NCBI RefSeq assembly: GCF_001707885.1 | Contig: NZ_MASS01000017.1 | Coordinates: forward strand, 1-64,000 | From: Desulfosporosinus cupriresistens | GTDB lineage: Bacteria > Bacillota > Desulfitobacteriia > Desulfitobacteriales > Desulfitobacteriaceae | Direction of reading: 5' to 3' | Length of the DNA: 64,000 bases | Shown here: one piece after another, positions 1 through 8,360 of the stretch | Numbering within the stretch: the first letter of the stretch is position 1 | How the letters are laid out: each line of letters starts with the position of its first letter | Notes under the pieces: model-generated | Databases searched by the model: none | Told to the model about the DNA's origin: nothing | Seen by the model: the letters and a program-made list of their open reading frames with translations, nothing else | Position numbers and translations under genes: made by a program

Positions 1-72
1 AATATCAAGATTCTCTTCATGGATCATTTTAATCGTTTGTTGAATTTCTTCGCGTGCGAACGTAATTGTCAT
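1..72 (-). CDS. UPF0210 (DUF711) family protein, N-terminal fragment
   Basis: Only the first 24 codons are inside the window, starting at an ATG preceded by GGAGGAAAATTC. The peptide begins MTITFAREEIQQTIKMIHEE, which resembles the N-terminus of the PFL-like UPF0210 family. The assignment leans on context: in Firmicutes this family is commonly encoded directly after a small ACT-domain UPF0237 protein, which is exactly the upstream neighbour here (46 nt gap). Function of the family is unknown. The rest of the gene lies off the left edge. Confidence 0.6.
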   Translation of the reverse strand, partial: MTITFAREEIQQTIKMIHEENLDI

Positions 73-118
73 GAATTTTCCTCCAGTATTCTCCTTACTA
101 AAATTCTAGCTAGTAGAA

Positions 119-412
119 TTAGATACGGTGCATAAACGTAAAAATGTCCTCATGTTGAACCTTAACTTGCAAATTCTTGTCATTTCCCTCTTCTTCTAAC
201 ATACGGGCCAAATCGGCTAGCCCAATCTTGGATGGATTTAAATTCACAACCATAATCATGGTGAAAAATTCATCAACAATTGTTTGGCTGATATCTAGTA
301 TGTTAACGCTGTGTTCTGCAAGACGTCCGGAAACCCAAGCGATAATTCCAGTTTGATCTCGTCCCAATATGGTAACAATAGCACGGTTCGACTCTCCTAA
401 TGATAATGCCAC
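119..412 (-). CDS. ACT domain protein, UPF0237 family
   Basis: This is a 97-residue single ACT domain. It opens with AIVTILGRDQTGIIAWVSG, the beta-turn-helix that binds small ligands in ACT regulators, and continues to ILDISQTIVDEFFTMIMVVNL, which is typical of UPF0237. I chose a GTG start at 412 because AAAGGGAGG sits 7 nt upstream; longer ATG starts extend past the usual family length. It is likely cotranscribed with the UPF0210 gene downstream. A regulatory or ligand-sensing role is inferred from the fold only; the ligand is unknown. Confidence 0.85.
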   Translation of the reverse strand: MALSLGESNRAIVTILGRDQTGIIAWVSGRLAEHSVNILDISQTIVDEFFTMIMVVNLNPSKIGLADLARMLEEEGNDKNLQVKVQHEDIFTFMHRI

Positions 413-600
413 GGTACTTCCTCCCTTTATAGACGAATGTATTCCAGTTATGGACATTAGACTAACACATTTGTTAAATATACTCAAGTCATTTTGCCTT
501 ATTAAGGGTTACATTGATACGGTTTCGCTACCTATTATAGAATATATGCTCCATGCAACTCTTAAATTATCGGTCGAATGGATGATGGTTGACAATGATA

Positions 601-635
601 AGTAAAAGAGAGCTCGACCAGAGCTCTCTTTTACT
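601..635. terminator. Bidirectional hairpin terminator
   Basis: A perfect 15-bp inverted repeat (601-615 with 621-635, loop GACCA) carries a run of A before and T after the stem. It separates the ACT gene from the HesB-like gene and would mainly end the latter, which reads leftward. Confidence 0.8.
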
Positions 636-645
636 TATTTATATC

Positions 646-978
646 TTATGAGCAACTTCCGCCGCAACTATCGCCACAGCTACTGCCACCAGCAGTCTTA
701 GCCGTACGAATTTCGAATCCTCCACCGTTTGCGGATTCAATAAAGTCGACAGTCGCTCCTTCTAAATAAGTGGTAAGTTTTTTGTCCGTCAGTAATGACA
801 CACCATATTCTTCATCAAGAATATCATCATCGTTTTTTGACTCATCCAGAGTCATGCCGAAATTCGGCCCACCTCAGCCAATTCCTACTAGATAGAGGCG
901 CAAAAATGAATTTTCCTTGTTTTGAGATTTCAGCACTTCTTTGACCTTATTTGCTGCAATTTCCGTAATTTTTACCAT
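646..978 (-). CDS. HesB/IscA-like selenoprotein (in-frame TGA read as Sec35)
   Basis: Reading from ATG 978 (site AAAAGGAGTGACAATTA) gives a 110-residue HesB/IscA-like protein with one in-frame TGA at 876-874, codon 35. The context is LRLYLVGIG-U-GGPNFGMTLDE, so the TGA falls where IscA proteins carry their first conserved Cys (GGGCSGF). A conventional call would start at Met42 and lose a third of the domain. Homology is continuous across the TGA and a SECIS-like hairpin follows it. HesB-like selenoproteins are a known bacterial family. The C-terminus keeps a Cys cluster (SSCGDSCGGSCS). Likely role: Fe-S cluster assembly or carriage, or a redox function. The alternative, a nonsense mutation, is less likely because the rest of the gene is intact. 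Confidence 0.85.
838..876 (-). promoter_or_regulatory. Candidate bacterial SECIS element with the recoded TGA
   Basis: Downstream of the TGA (876-874) the mRNA contains TGACTC-TGGAT-GAGTCA: a 6-bp perfect stem (854-849 with 843-838) and a 5-nt loop with two adjacent G, starting 26 nt after the TGA. Bacterial SECIS hairpins lie within the reading frame roughly 16-37 nt after UGA and carry G in the apical loop, so both position and shape fit. A second small hairpin, GCCGA-ATT-TCGGC, lies between the two. Confidence 0.7.
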
Positions 979-1082
979 TAATTGTCACTCCTTTTCATCC
1001 CATTGTTTATTAATATACCACATATTCAGCTTTTCGCAAGACAATCTCACGAACTTTCGAAAGTCTTGGCGTAGAGCCGAGT

Positions 1083-1334
1083 TCAAACTTCTTGGGCATC
1101 CCCATTCGGTCTGAAATCCTTCCATAGACGACGAACTTCTACTTCAATACTTGCGGGTAGATCTTGCGTTAATTTTTGTAATTGTTTCATTTCACCTTGT
1201 ATTTTTTCACCCCAGTTTGGCCTTTCTGGCCAAGCGATGAAAGCTTTTGGTTGTGAAACGACTAAGCTTCGTAAGAACCCCAAGAGGACAAACAGAGTCA
1301 AGAAACGCCAGAGCCAACGCATTTTAGAATTCAT
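1083..1334 (-). CDS. Small single-pass membrane protein, unknown
   Basis: This 83-residue protein has one N-terminal hydrophobic helix (about residues 8-27, WLWRFLTLFVLLGFLRSLVV) after a short basic head, then a polar tail of about 55 residues with helical character. The topology suggests a membrane anchor with a short exposed domain. It starts 16 nt after the HD hydrolase gene stops, so the two are probably cotranscribed. I do not recognise the family. The ATG at 1334 is preceded by GGAAAGG. Confidence 0.6.
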   Translation of the reverse strand: MNSKMRWLWRFLTLFVLLGFLRSLVVSQPKAFIAWPERPNWGEKIQGEMKQLQKLTQDLPASIEVEVRRLWKDFRPNGDAQEV

Positions 1335-1350
1335 CCTTTCCGAATAGCCA

Positions 1351-1980
1351 TTATACAGAACTAGCTTGTCCAGAAAGAGATATTTTAAGTCGTTCGGCGT
1401 TTAACTCTTGCCAAAACCCTTCCATGTAAAGAAACATTGGTTTAAAATAAACCATAGCGGCCTTCGTAAATAAATGTTTCTGATAACCACAAATTTTCTC
1501 TTGGTAAAACGTTTCACAGGAGTTTTCGCCTACTAAAGGCCAACCTTCTACCCCCGCTAAAGTGAACAAGCGTCCAAGTCCGATAGCACCCACGAAATCC
1601 AATTTATCGGCGTCATACAAAATCTTTGCTTCTAATGTATTTGGTTCGTGTCCAGCTTCACGAGAATGAGACACGATAGCCTCTTTAACTCTCAAAATAA
1701 TATCTTCAGCATAGCCAGTTTTATGCAGAATATTGACGGCCAAGCTAGCGCTACTTTCGGCATGCGTTTTTTCTACCGTTCCTGAACGACCAATGTCATG
1801 AAGAAGAGCAGCCAACTCTATGACTGTTACATCTGCGCCTTCCTCTAGCGCCAGTTTCTTACCCCACTCCCTAACTCTTAGAGCGTGTTCAAAATCATGG
1901 GCACGGTCTTTTCGCGAGTAAAAACCCTGTGCTACGCGAATTACCTGTTGTAACTGGTCTGGTATTTCTTCATTTTCCAT
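1351..1980 (-). CDS. HD-domain phosphohydrolase
   Basis: This 209-residue protein has the HD superfamily metal-site series: H in HDFEHALRV, the HD pair in ALLHDIGRSG, a later histidine in IVSHS, and D in YDADKLDFVGAIG. The last motif is typical of the YedJ-like stand-alone HD hydrolases. The ATG at 1980 has GGAGGTG 5 nt upstream, so the longer ORF start is unlikely. Substrate unknown; nucleotides or other phosphoesters are usual for the fold. Confidence 0.85.
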   Translation of the reverse strand: MENEEIPDQLQQVIRVAQGFYSRKDRAHDFEHALRVREWGKKLALEEGADVTVIELAALLHDIGRSGTVEKTHAESSASLAVNILHKTGYAEDIILRVKEAIVSHSREAGHEPNTLEAKILYDADKLDFVGAIGLGRLFTLAGVEGWPLVGENSCETFYQEKICGYQKHLFTKAAMVYFKPMFLYMEGFWQELNAERLKISLSGQASSV

Positions 1981-2143
1981 ATTCCCACCTCCACGGTGCA
2001 TAATGAGCAAAGATTATCAATTAAGGTATAATAATTCAAATTTATCTTACTCCCTCCATTCTTCGCTTGTCAAGTTTTCCTAATTAGGGATTAAGTTACC
2101 TATTTACGTTCGCAAAGTGAATGCTTACTTTTAAGTGAACATG

Positions 2144-2176
2144 AACAAGGGCTTGCCCATTTAGCAAGCCCTTGTT
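2144..2176 (-). terminator. Hairpin downstream of pepF
   Basis: A 13-bp perfect stem (AACAAGGGCTTGC at 2144-2156, partner 2164-2176) lies about 30 nt past the pepF stop. The T-run is short, so it may be a weak terminator or stabilise the 3' end. Confidence 0.6.
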
Positions 2177-2203
2177 TTCAATCCATCGTTAGTTTCTGGA
2201 TAC

Positions 2204-4006
2204 TCACGCTAATAGCGTCTCTAAGCGCTCAACCAGCCCCTTAAATACTTGCAAAGCATTCCGTACAGGAGCAGGAGTCTCCATATCAACGCCTGCCTTA
2301 CGTAGCAAGTCAATTGGGTAATCCGAACTCCCACCGCTTAAAAATTCAATATACCTTGTTACTGCAGGCTGACCTTCATCTAAAATAGCCCGAGCAAAGG
2401 CAGTTGCTGCAGAAAAACCTGTTGCATATTTGTAAACATAAAATGCATTATAAAAATGGGGGATACGAGCCCATTCTAAAGCAATCTCTGGATCAAGGAT
2501 AACCTCAGCACCATAGTAAACTGCATTCAATTCACGATAGATCTCAGATAGGTTGTCGGCTGTTAAAGCCCCACCCTCTTCGACCACCGAGTGAATCTTC
2601 TTTTCAAATTCAGCAAACATGGTTTGTCGGAAAATAGTGCCCCGGAACTGCTCAAGATAATGATTTATTAGATACGCTAGAACTTTGGGATCGTTTGTTT
2701 TTTCCAAAAGATATTCCATTACCAACGCTTCGTTCAACGTCGAAGCAACTTCAGCGACAAAAATCTTATATCCCGCATAAAGATGAGGTTGTTTATGATT
2801 CGAAAAATAAGTATGCAATGAATGCCCCATCTCATGAGCCAGGGTAAACATGGAATTCAGAGTGTCTTGGTGATTCAATAAGACATACGGATGTGCGCGA
2901 TAGGTACCCCAAGAATAAGCTCCACTTGTCTTTCCTTCATTTTCATAAACATCGATCCATTTCTGCTGGAAGCCTTCTGCCAAGATTTTGACATAGTCTT
3001 GTCCTAATGGCCGCAGGCCTTCAATCACCATCTCTTTTGCTTCCTGATAAGTAATCGTCATCGTCGTTTCAGGAACAATAGGAACATAGATATCGTACAT
3101 ATGTAACTCATTGAGGTTTAAAGCTTTTTTGCGCAGTTGGATATAGCGATGCATCTGAGGCAAAAATTCATGAACTGTATCAACCAAAGAATCATAGACC
3201 TTTAAGGGAACACGATCATCATCCAATGAAGCCTCTATCGCCGATGGATAGCGCCTGGCTTTTGCGAAAAAAACATCGGATTTTACACTGGAATTTAAGG
3301 TAGCTGCCCATGTATTCCTTTGCTTCTCATAGGTGCGATAAAGCGTCTCGAAGGCTGCTTTGCGCACGCCTTGTTTATGGCTTTCCATAAAATGAATGAA
3401 GTTTCCTTTGGTTAGCTCTATCGATTGACCCGACTCATCCTCAATGCTAGGAAATTTTAAATCTGCATTATTAGCCATCGAGAAAATTGTGCCCGGGGCC
3501 TCTGCCACTTCGCTGACTTCTGCTAATAATTTTTCCTCCGCTGAGCTGAGAATATGCTCTTTCTTACGCAGAATATCTTCAAGAGCATGGTTGTAAAGCT
3601 CCATTTTCGAAGTCTGGGCGCGGAATTCCTCAAGTCGCGCTTCCGGCATGGCCAATAATTCGGGAACGACGAAGGATGTAGCACTCCCTACCTTCACGGC
3701 TAAGGCTCCTGCTCGGTCGGTCAATGCTTGATAGGTTGCATTGCGATTATCCTCATCTCGTCGCATACGAGCATACGAATAGACTTCCTCTATTCGTATG
3801 CTTAAGTCATCTAACCATTCGAAACACGCGATTAAGGTATCTGGAGTATCTGCTAAATGTCCTTCAAATTTTTTTCCTACACCTAAGAGTTGCTCGATGT
3901 GGGAAAACTCTTTCTCCCACTGATCATTATCCGAAAAAATGTCTTCTAAATGCCATTTGTGATCCTCTGGAATTTCCGCTCTGGACTTCAGACGTTGTTG
4001 TTCCAC
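2204..4006 (-). CDS. pepF: Oligoendopeptidase F
   Basis: This is a 600-residue M3-family zinc metallopeptidase at full family length. The zinc site HEMGH lies near residue 389 in the run FTLAHEMGHSLHTYF, and the third ligand is expected in the downstream VASTLNEALVME segment, about 25 residues on. The N-terminal half is the helical lid of the oligoendopeptidase F group. It cleaves short peptides in the cytoplasm. Start is GTG with AAGGAGG 8-9 nt upstream. Confidence 0.95.
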   Translation of the reverse strand: MEQQRLKSRAEIPEDHKWHLEDIFSDNDQWEKEFSHIEQLLGVGKKFEGHLADTPDTLIACFEWLDDLSIRIEEVYSYARMRRDEDNRNATYQALTDRAGALAVKVGSATSFVVPELLAMPEARLEEFRAQTSKMELYNHALEDILRKKEHILSSAEEKLLAEVSEVAEAPGTIFSMANNADLKFPSIEDESGQSIELTKGNFIHFMESHKQGVRKAAFETLYRTYEKQRNTWAATLNSSVKSDVFFAKARRYPSAIEASLDDDRVPLKVYDSLVDTVHEFLPQMHRYIQLRKKALNLNELHMYDIYVPIVPETTMTITYQEAKEMVIEGLRPLGQDYVKILAEGFQQKWIDVYENEGKTSGAYSWGTYRAHPYVLLNHQDTLNSMFTLAHEMGHSLHTYFSNHKQPHLYAGYKIFVAEVASTLNEALVMEYLLEKTNDPKVLAYLINHYLEQFRGTIFRQTMFAEFEKKIHSVVEEGGALTADNLSEIYRELNAVYYGAEVILDPEIALEWARIPHFYNAFYVYKYATGFSAATAFARAILDEGQPAVTRYIEFLSGGSSDYPIDLLRKAGVDMETPAPVRNALQVFKGLVERLETLLA

Positions 4007-4089
4007 AATTTCCCCTCCTTGAAATTAATAATCTCCCTTATTATATACACCCGGATGTAAAATTACTATTTTCCAACGCGAGCCTTGTG

Positions 4090-4560
4090 TCACCACATAG
4101 AATACGGCCTTTTTCCTAAGTTGATGTTAAAAAACTTAGGATCCTGCGTTATCTCTGATTGTCTATCCACCCACTTGGGAAATTGCAGGGGGTATCCAAT
4201 TTCCGGAAACTCAACATCCACCGTTATCAATCCCTTGTTTTCTCCCTGATAAACATCAATTTCCCAGGTCAGTCCTGCAAAGGGAATCCGATATCGTATC
4301 TTTTCAATCGGCGGGACCAGAGATAACCTTTTGAAAGTCGAACGCTCTTCTGAAGACGATTTGGGGTTTAGCGTCTCAAATTCAAAACGGCTTCCGTCCT
4401 GATTCGTTTCCTTAATGGTGATCACGATTGTATCGTCAAGAAATCGATAACGTATCGACGGCTTTTCGCTCAAATACCCTTGTACTATATATTGGCCCTC
4501 CTGTAGTAAAGGTAAGTGCTCGGAAAAGACCAGAAATTTCCGTTCAATTTCTAAAGCCAA
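4090..4560 (-). CDS. CYTH domain protein (triphosphate tunnel metalloenzyme fold)
   Basis: The protein opens with ALEIERKFLV, the ExExK signature of CYTH proteins, and continues with YLS, RYRF and KET segments expected for the tunnel strands. I chose a TTG start at 4560 (about 156 residues) because CAGGAG lies 8-9 nt upstream and family members begin just before EIERKF; an ATG at 4590 would add ten residues but has no ribosome site. Likely activity is hydrolysis of a triphosphate substrate; adenylate cyclase activity cannot be told apart by sequence alone. Confidence 0.85.
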   Translation of the reverse strand: MALEIERKFLVFSEHLPLLQEGQYIVQGYLSEKPSIRYRFLDDTIVITIKETNQDGSRFEFETLNPKSSSEERSTFKRLSLVPPIEKIRYRIPFAGLTWEIDVYQGENKGLITVDVEFPEIGYPLQFPKWVDRQSEITQDPKFFNINLGKRPYSMW

Positions 4561-4677
4561 TTCATCATCTCCTGTAATTTCGATTTTCAATTTTTATAAT
4601 AGGTTGTTCGTTGATCATTATGAATTTTCCTACTTTAGATTGGAGATATCATATCCAAAACTACTCTATACAAAGCG

Positions 4678-4752
4678 AAACAGGCAGCGTACGTTCCACT
4701 GCCTGTTTCATCCACCTTGTCCACTTATCCCCTAGAAGGTTCCCCAACCTTC
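4678..4752. other. Two hairpins in the divergent spacer before the hydrogenase gene
   Basis: Stem one: AAACAGGCAG (4678-4687) with CTGCCTGTTT (4699-4708). Stem two: GAAGGTT (4735-4741) with AACCTTC (4746-4752), loop CCCC. They lie between two divergent genes, where a terminator is not expected. They could sit in a leader RNA or be left from a lost gene. The rest of the 303-nt spacer holds only the palindrome listed next and the hydrogenase ribosome site. Confidence 0.55.
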
Positions 4753-4824
4753 CAGAGTTATTTTACTAGATTCCATCTCCCTGCGCAAGTGCGTTTGTCC
4801 GTCCGTTATAAATTTTAGATTATT

Positions 4825-4840
4825 AGTTTAAACTAATGCG
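4825..4840. promoter_or_regulatory. 16-bp perfect palindrome before the [FeFe] hydrogenase gene
   Basis: ATTAGTTTAAACTAAT is a perfect palindrome 24 nt before the start codon. The same half-sites, ATTAGTTTA and TAAACTAAT, flank a 4-nt spacer upstream of the rubredoxin gene at 37.3 kb. It looks like a repressor or activator operator; the regulator is unknown, and it does not match Rex or Fnr consensus sites. Confidence 0.5.
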
Positions 4841-4863
4841 AAAACGATTACTTAGGAGGGACT

Positions 4864-6120
4864 ATGCAAACTTACGATGATATCTTCCAGCAACTTGTCA
4901 AAGCGGCATATCAGGGGAACTTATACGAAGCAATTGAACGGATTCGACAATCTGGTAAGGCAGATGAAGAAAAGCTTGAGCTCCTCCTCCATCCAGAGAA
5001 CCTCCCTCCAGTAGTGCACCTTAAGCAGGACTGTTCTAGTTCGTCAGTCCCGTCCTCCTGCCAGGTTGCCTGTTTATTCTCTGCCATCCAAAAGGACTCG
5101 AAAGGGCAGGTCACTGTGTCTGCTGAGGCGTGTGTAGGATGTGAACTATGTATCAAAAGTTGTAAAAGCGGACATTTAGTCGATCGCAAGGATTTCATTC
5201 CTCTCTTTGATGAACTTTCGTCTGGGAAGAATCCCGTCTATGCCATGATAGCCCCTGCTTTCATCGGTCAGTTTTCTGCCGACGTTACCCCGGGTAAATT
5301 ACGCACAGCTTTTAAGAAGATAGGATTTCATGGCATGATGGAAGTTGCTCTATTCGCTGATATCCTCACTTTAAAGGAAGCCTTTGAATTCGATCGAGCT
5401 ATTAAAAAGGATCACGACTTTCTGTTAACAAGTTGTTGCTGTCCAATGTGGGTGGCAATGATTCGAAGAACTTATTCTACACTTGTCCCCCATATGCCCC
5501 CCTCCGTCTCCCCAATGGTTGCCGGTGGTCGAGTCATAAAACACCTGCATCCTGGGGCTAAAACGGTCTTCATCGGCCCCTGTCTTGCCAAAAAAGCCGA
5601 GGCAAAAGAAGCCGACATTCGAGATGCTGTAGATTATGTCCTCACCTTTCAGGAAATTACAGAGATCTTTGATGCTGCAAAGATTTCTCTGCCTACCCTT
5701 GAAGAGGATGAACGAGAGCACTCTTCACGCGCAGGTAGGATCTATGCTCGGAGTGGTGGTGTAAGCACAGCCGTCTCTGATACTCTGGCCCGACTTCGTC
5801 CAAATCGCACCATTCCCTTGCGTTCAGAAAGGGCAAATGGCATTGTTGCCTGCAAGAAAATGCTTAAAGAGATACTTAATGGTGAAATTAAAGCAAACTT
5901 CTTAGAAGGGATGGGGTGTACCGGCGGATGTGTCGGCGGACCTAAATCCTTAGTCCCGGTTGATCTGGCGACTAAGGATGTGAACGATTATGGCAATGAA
6001 GCGCCTTACGAGACGCCTGCTGATAACCCATCTGTTTTGAAACTACTTGACCTGCTTGGGTATAAAACTCTCGACTCCTTTCTTGATGCCCCGGAATCGA
6101 TGTTCACTCGAAAATTCTGA
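4864..6120 (+). CDS. [FeFe] hydrogenase-like protein, variant H-cluster motifs
   Basis: This 418-residue protein has a [4Fe-4S] motif CxxCxxCxxxC at residues 90-100, extra cysteines at 57, 66 and 70, then the iron hydrogenase large-subunit domain. The three H-cluster loops are L1 TSCCCPMW (189-196), L2 GPCLAKKAEA (238-247) and L3 EGMGCTGGCVGGP (348-360). All four H-cluster cysteine positions are kept, but L1 has one extra Cys and L2 has Gly where catalytic enzymes have Met. That suggests a non-group-A enzyme, perhaps a low-activity, sensory or specialised type. No HydE, HydF, HydG or partner subunits are in the window. Start ATG follows TAGGAGGGACT. Cytoplasmic; no signal peptide. Confidence 0.85.
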   Translation: MQTYDDIFQQLVKAAYQGNLYEAIERIRQSGKADEEKLELLLHPENLPPVVHLKQDCSSSSVPSSCQVACLFSAIQKDSKGQVTVSAEACVGCELCIKSCKSGHLVDRKDFIPLFDELSSGKNPVYAMIAPAFIGQFSADVTPGKLRTAFKKIGFHGMMEVALFADILTLKEAFEFDRAIKKDHDFLLTSCCCPMWVAMIRRTYSTLVPHMPPSVSPMVAGGRVIKHLHPGAKTVFIGPCLAKKAEAKEADIRDAVDYVLTFQEITEIFDAAKISLPTLEEDEREHSSRAGRIYARSGGVSTAVSDTLARLRPNRTIPLRSERANGIVACKKMLKEILNGEIKANFLEGMGCTGGCVGGPKSLVPVDLATKDVNDYGNEAPYETPADNPSVLKLLDLLGYKTLDSFLDAPESMFTRKF

Positions 6121-6282
6121 GCTCAAATTAGCCAACTTCAATAACTCTTGCCGTTAATGTCCAACTGTATTATGATAATAAGATAATAAGATGATAGTCG
6201 GATAGTTATTACACGGGACCTTGACCCTGAAATAGAATTTATGAACATCGATTTACATAACCAATGCCTAGAATAGTCGAGA

Positions 6283-6345
6283 ACGACCATGAATGGTACC
6301 GCGAGGTTCTGACTCGTTCCTTAGAGTGGATGGGGCAGACCTTTT
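6283..6345 (+). promoter_or_regulatory. T-box antiterminator/terminator leader of pheA
   Basis: The T-box core AATGGTACCGCG lies at about 6292-6303. Its TGGT pairs with the ACCA end of an uncharged tRNA whose discriminator is A, as in tRNA-Phe. A GTCGAGAACGAC hairpin precedes it, like Stem III. It is followed by a run that can fold as AGGT(T)CTG with CAGACCT and then TTTTTG, the competing terminator. I could not delimit Stem I or the specifier codon in the 120 nt upstream. Confidence 0.72.
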
Positions 6346-6370
6346 TGTTTTATAGAGAGGAGAGGAAAAA

Positions 6371-7219
6371 ATGAAAAATATGGGTTATTTAGGTCCGAAA
6401 GGGAGTTTTTCCGAGGAGGCAATCCATTTATTTATAGCCACTCATCCAGAATTTAATGAAACACAGCCTGCGCTTATTCCATTCCCAACAATTCCCCGCT
6501 TACTGATTGCCTGTAATGAGCAGGAAGTAGATTGGGCCTTTGTCCCTTTAGAAAATTCCACTGAAGGCCAGGTAGGCGTAACTATGGATACGCTCGGTCA
6601 AACCGAACATCTTTTTATCACTCATGAATTCATCCATCCGATTGACCAATGCCTTCTGGCGCACGAACCTATGCCGCTTGAACAGATTGAAAGAGTGTAT
6701 TCACACGAACAAGCGATCGGACAATGCCGAGATTTCCTCGGTAAACATCTTCCTCATGCTGAACAGCTAACTTGTCTCAGCACAGCTGAGGCAGCCCACA
6801 AAATTTCCTCGATCCGCGAAAACTGGGCAGCCATCGGACCACGTCGAGCCGCTCACCTCTATAATCTTCACCTTCTTCAAGAATGCATTCAAGATGTCAC
6901 GTTAAATGCCACACGCTTTGTACTCGTAGGGCATAGCCTTGCGGAAATGTCCGGAGGTGAAGATAAAACATCTCTTCTAATCATGGCTGAAAATATGCCA
7001 GGGTCTTTATACCATATTTTGGGAGAATTTGATAAGCTGCATATCAATTTAAGCCGTATCGAATCTCGTCCATCGAGAAGGCAACTGGGAGAATACGTTT
7101 TCTTTGTCGACGTTGATGGCTATGTCTTTGCGCCCCCCATTCAAGATGTTCTGTGGGCATTTAAGGAAAAAAACATCTATGTGAAGCTATTAGGTTCTTA
7201 TCCCAAGGCACACACCTGA
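6371..7219 (+). CDS. pheA: Prephenate dehydratase
   Basis: This 282-residue monofunctional enzyme makes phenylpyruvate from prephenate in phenylalanine synthesis. The catalytic half starts YLGPKGSFSEEA, has PLENSTEG, and carries the TRF triad near residue 183 (LNATRF). The C-terminal ACT domain carries the ESRP motif (SRIESRPSR), which binds phenylalanine for feedback inhibition. GAGAGGAGAGG lies before the ATG. Control by a T-box leader fits its pathway. Confidence 0.95.
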   Translation: MKNMGYLGPKGSFSEEAIHLFIATHPEFNETQPALIPFPTIPRLLIACNEQEVDWAFVPLENSTEGQVGVTMDTLGQTEHLFITHEFIHPIDQCLLAHEPMPLEQIERVYSHEQAIGQCRDFLGKHLPHAEQLTCLSTAEAAHKISSIRENWAAIGPRRAAHLYNLHLLQECIQDVTLNATRFVLVGHSLAEMSGGEDKTSLLIMAENMPGSLYHILGEFDKLHINLSRIESRPSRRQLGEYVFFVDVDGYVFAPPIQDVLWAFKEKNIYVKLLGSYPKAHT

Positions 7220-7235
7220 TGAAACAATATTTTAG

Positions 7236-7262
7236 AGCGAGAGAATAAATCCTCTCGCTTTT
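7236..7262 (+). terminator. pheA terminator
   Basis: An 8-bp stem AGCGAGAG (7236-7243) with CTCTCGCT (7252-7259) is followed by TTTTC, 17 nt after the pheA stop. Confidence 0.85.
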
Positions 7263-7386
7263 CATTTAGGCACATATCCTTAAATTCAATCCAAAGAGGA
7301 TTAATCCTGTCTCGCTAAATCTCATATAAAATGCAGTTTATCTTCATGATTAATTTATCCTTTTTGGGTCAGAGATGAGAGTCAAT

Positions 7387-8360
7387 TTATTCTGGCAGGA
7401 CCACAAAAGCTGTCGGTAGATAGCGTTCACCAAAAATATTCCAAAGCTTGTTAATCACTTTTCCGTTATATATTAATTCCGAAGAAGAACCTCCATCGAG
7501 ATTAGCCGCAGTGACTGCACCATAATCCATAAAGATATTGTAGAGATCGCTCATTTTTGCCCCAAGACTAGAGAGTTGTCTACCATCAATTACGACAAAA
7601 ATAATCGTGCCATCCGCTTTCTGTCCGATAGCGCTTCTTGGCGCAACTCCCCATAACCCGTCGTCAAATTTACCCCGTTTTCCATCTTTTATTAAAGCCG
7701 GCCAGAAGGATACTGCTTCATATATATTTTTCTTTTTAACATCATCTGCCGTAATTTGTCCAACGACTAGGTTACCATCCTTATCAATGGCTACAATGTC
7801 TGTACTTTTGTTGCCTATATTGTTATGAACAATTTCTCCATTATGTACGGTCAACCCGTCAGGGAAAGCTCCGTTTCCGGTACCTTTAGGGTCATAAAAT
7901 CCTCCACCATTTATCCCCGCAACAGCTCCAGTGTCTTTAACAAAGTCACTTACCCGTTCTCCTGTAACTTCCAATTCTTTTGTCACAGCTACTTTTACCC
8001 GTTTCGGATTCTTGATTAGCATTACCTTACCTTTAAAAGACGGACCTTTTATATCTTCAATTGTGATGCCAGCTGAAGCATCTGTTTCAGTACGCTGAAA
8101 TGGGGTATAAGATGTCGAATTTGTATTATTATATTTTTTTACGATTTCGCTGATTTGTTCATCCGATAGAAATGCCTTAGCAACCTGTGTGCCTTGAAGT
8201 AAGAACGGAACCTACCGCTAAAGTTTGAATTGCTTCAAAGGGACCCCAAAAAATGATAAAAGGCGCAAGTATAAGCGTTAAGATCATATTGAAGAAAATA
8301 AAGACAAAAAGTCTTTTAAACATAAATCTTTTTTCTGCTTGATTTTCTTTCTTTTTTCAT
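7387..8360 (-). pseudogene. Phosphodiester glycosidase (NAGPA/DUF2233) family, frameshifted
   Basis: The intact 3' part (7387-8022) encodes GGGFYDPKG, GVAPRSAIG and NLDGGSSSELIYNG, hallmarks of the phosphodiester glycosidase (exopolysaccharide biosynthesis) domain. In the same frame upstream, coding continues through IKGPSFKGKV back to LQGTQVAKAF and then meets TAG. The missing N-terminus, a membrane anchor MFKRLFVFIFFN followed by LILAPFIIFW, is in another frame and joins near 8180-8200. A second shift lies in the A-rich start: AENQAEKRFMFKR-type coding is out of frame with the ATG at 8360, which has AGGAGG upstream. Either a decaying gene or sequencing indels. The C-terminal part alone would lack its export anchor. 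Confidence 0.75.

Noticed and set aside
369..605. 78-residue ORF on the plus strand
   Set aside because: It lies partly over the ACT gene, has no ribosome site and no recognisable sequence.
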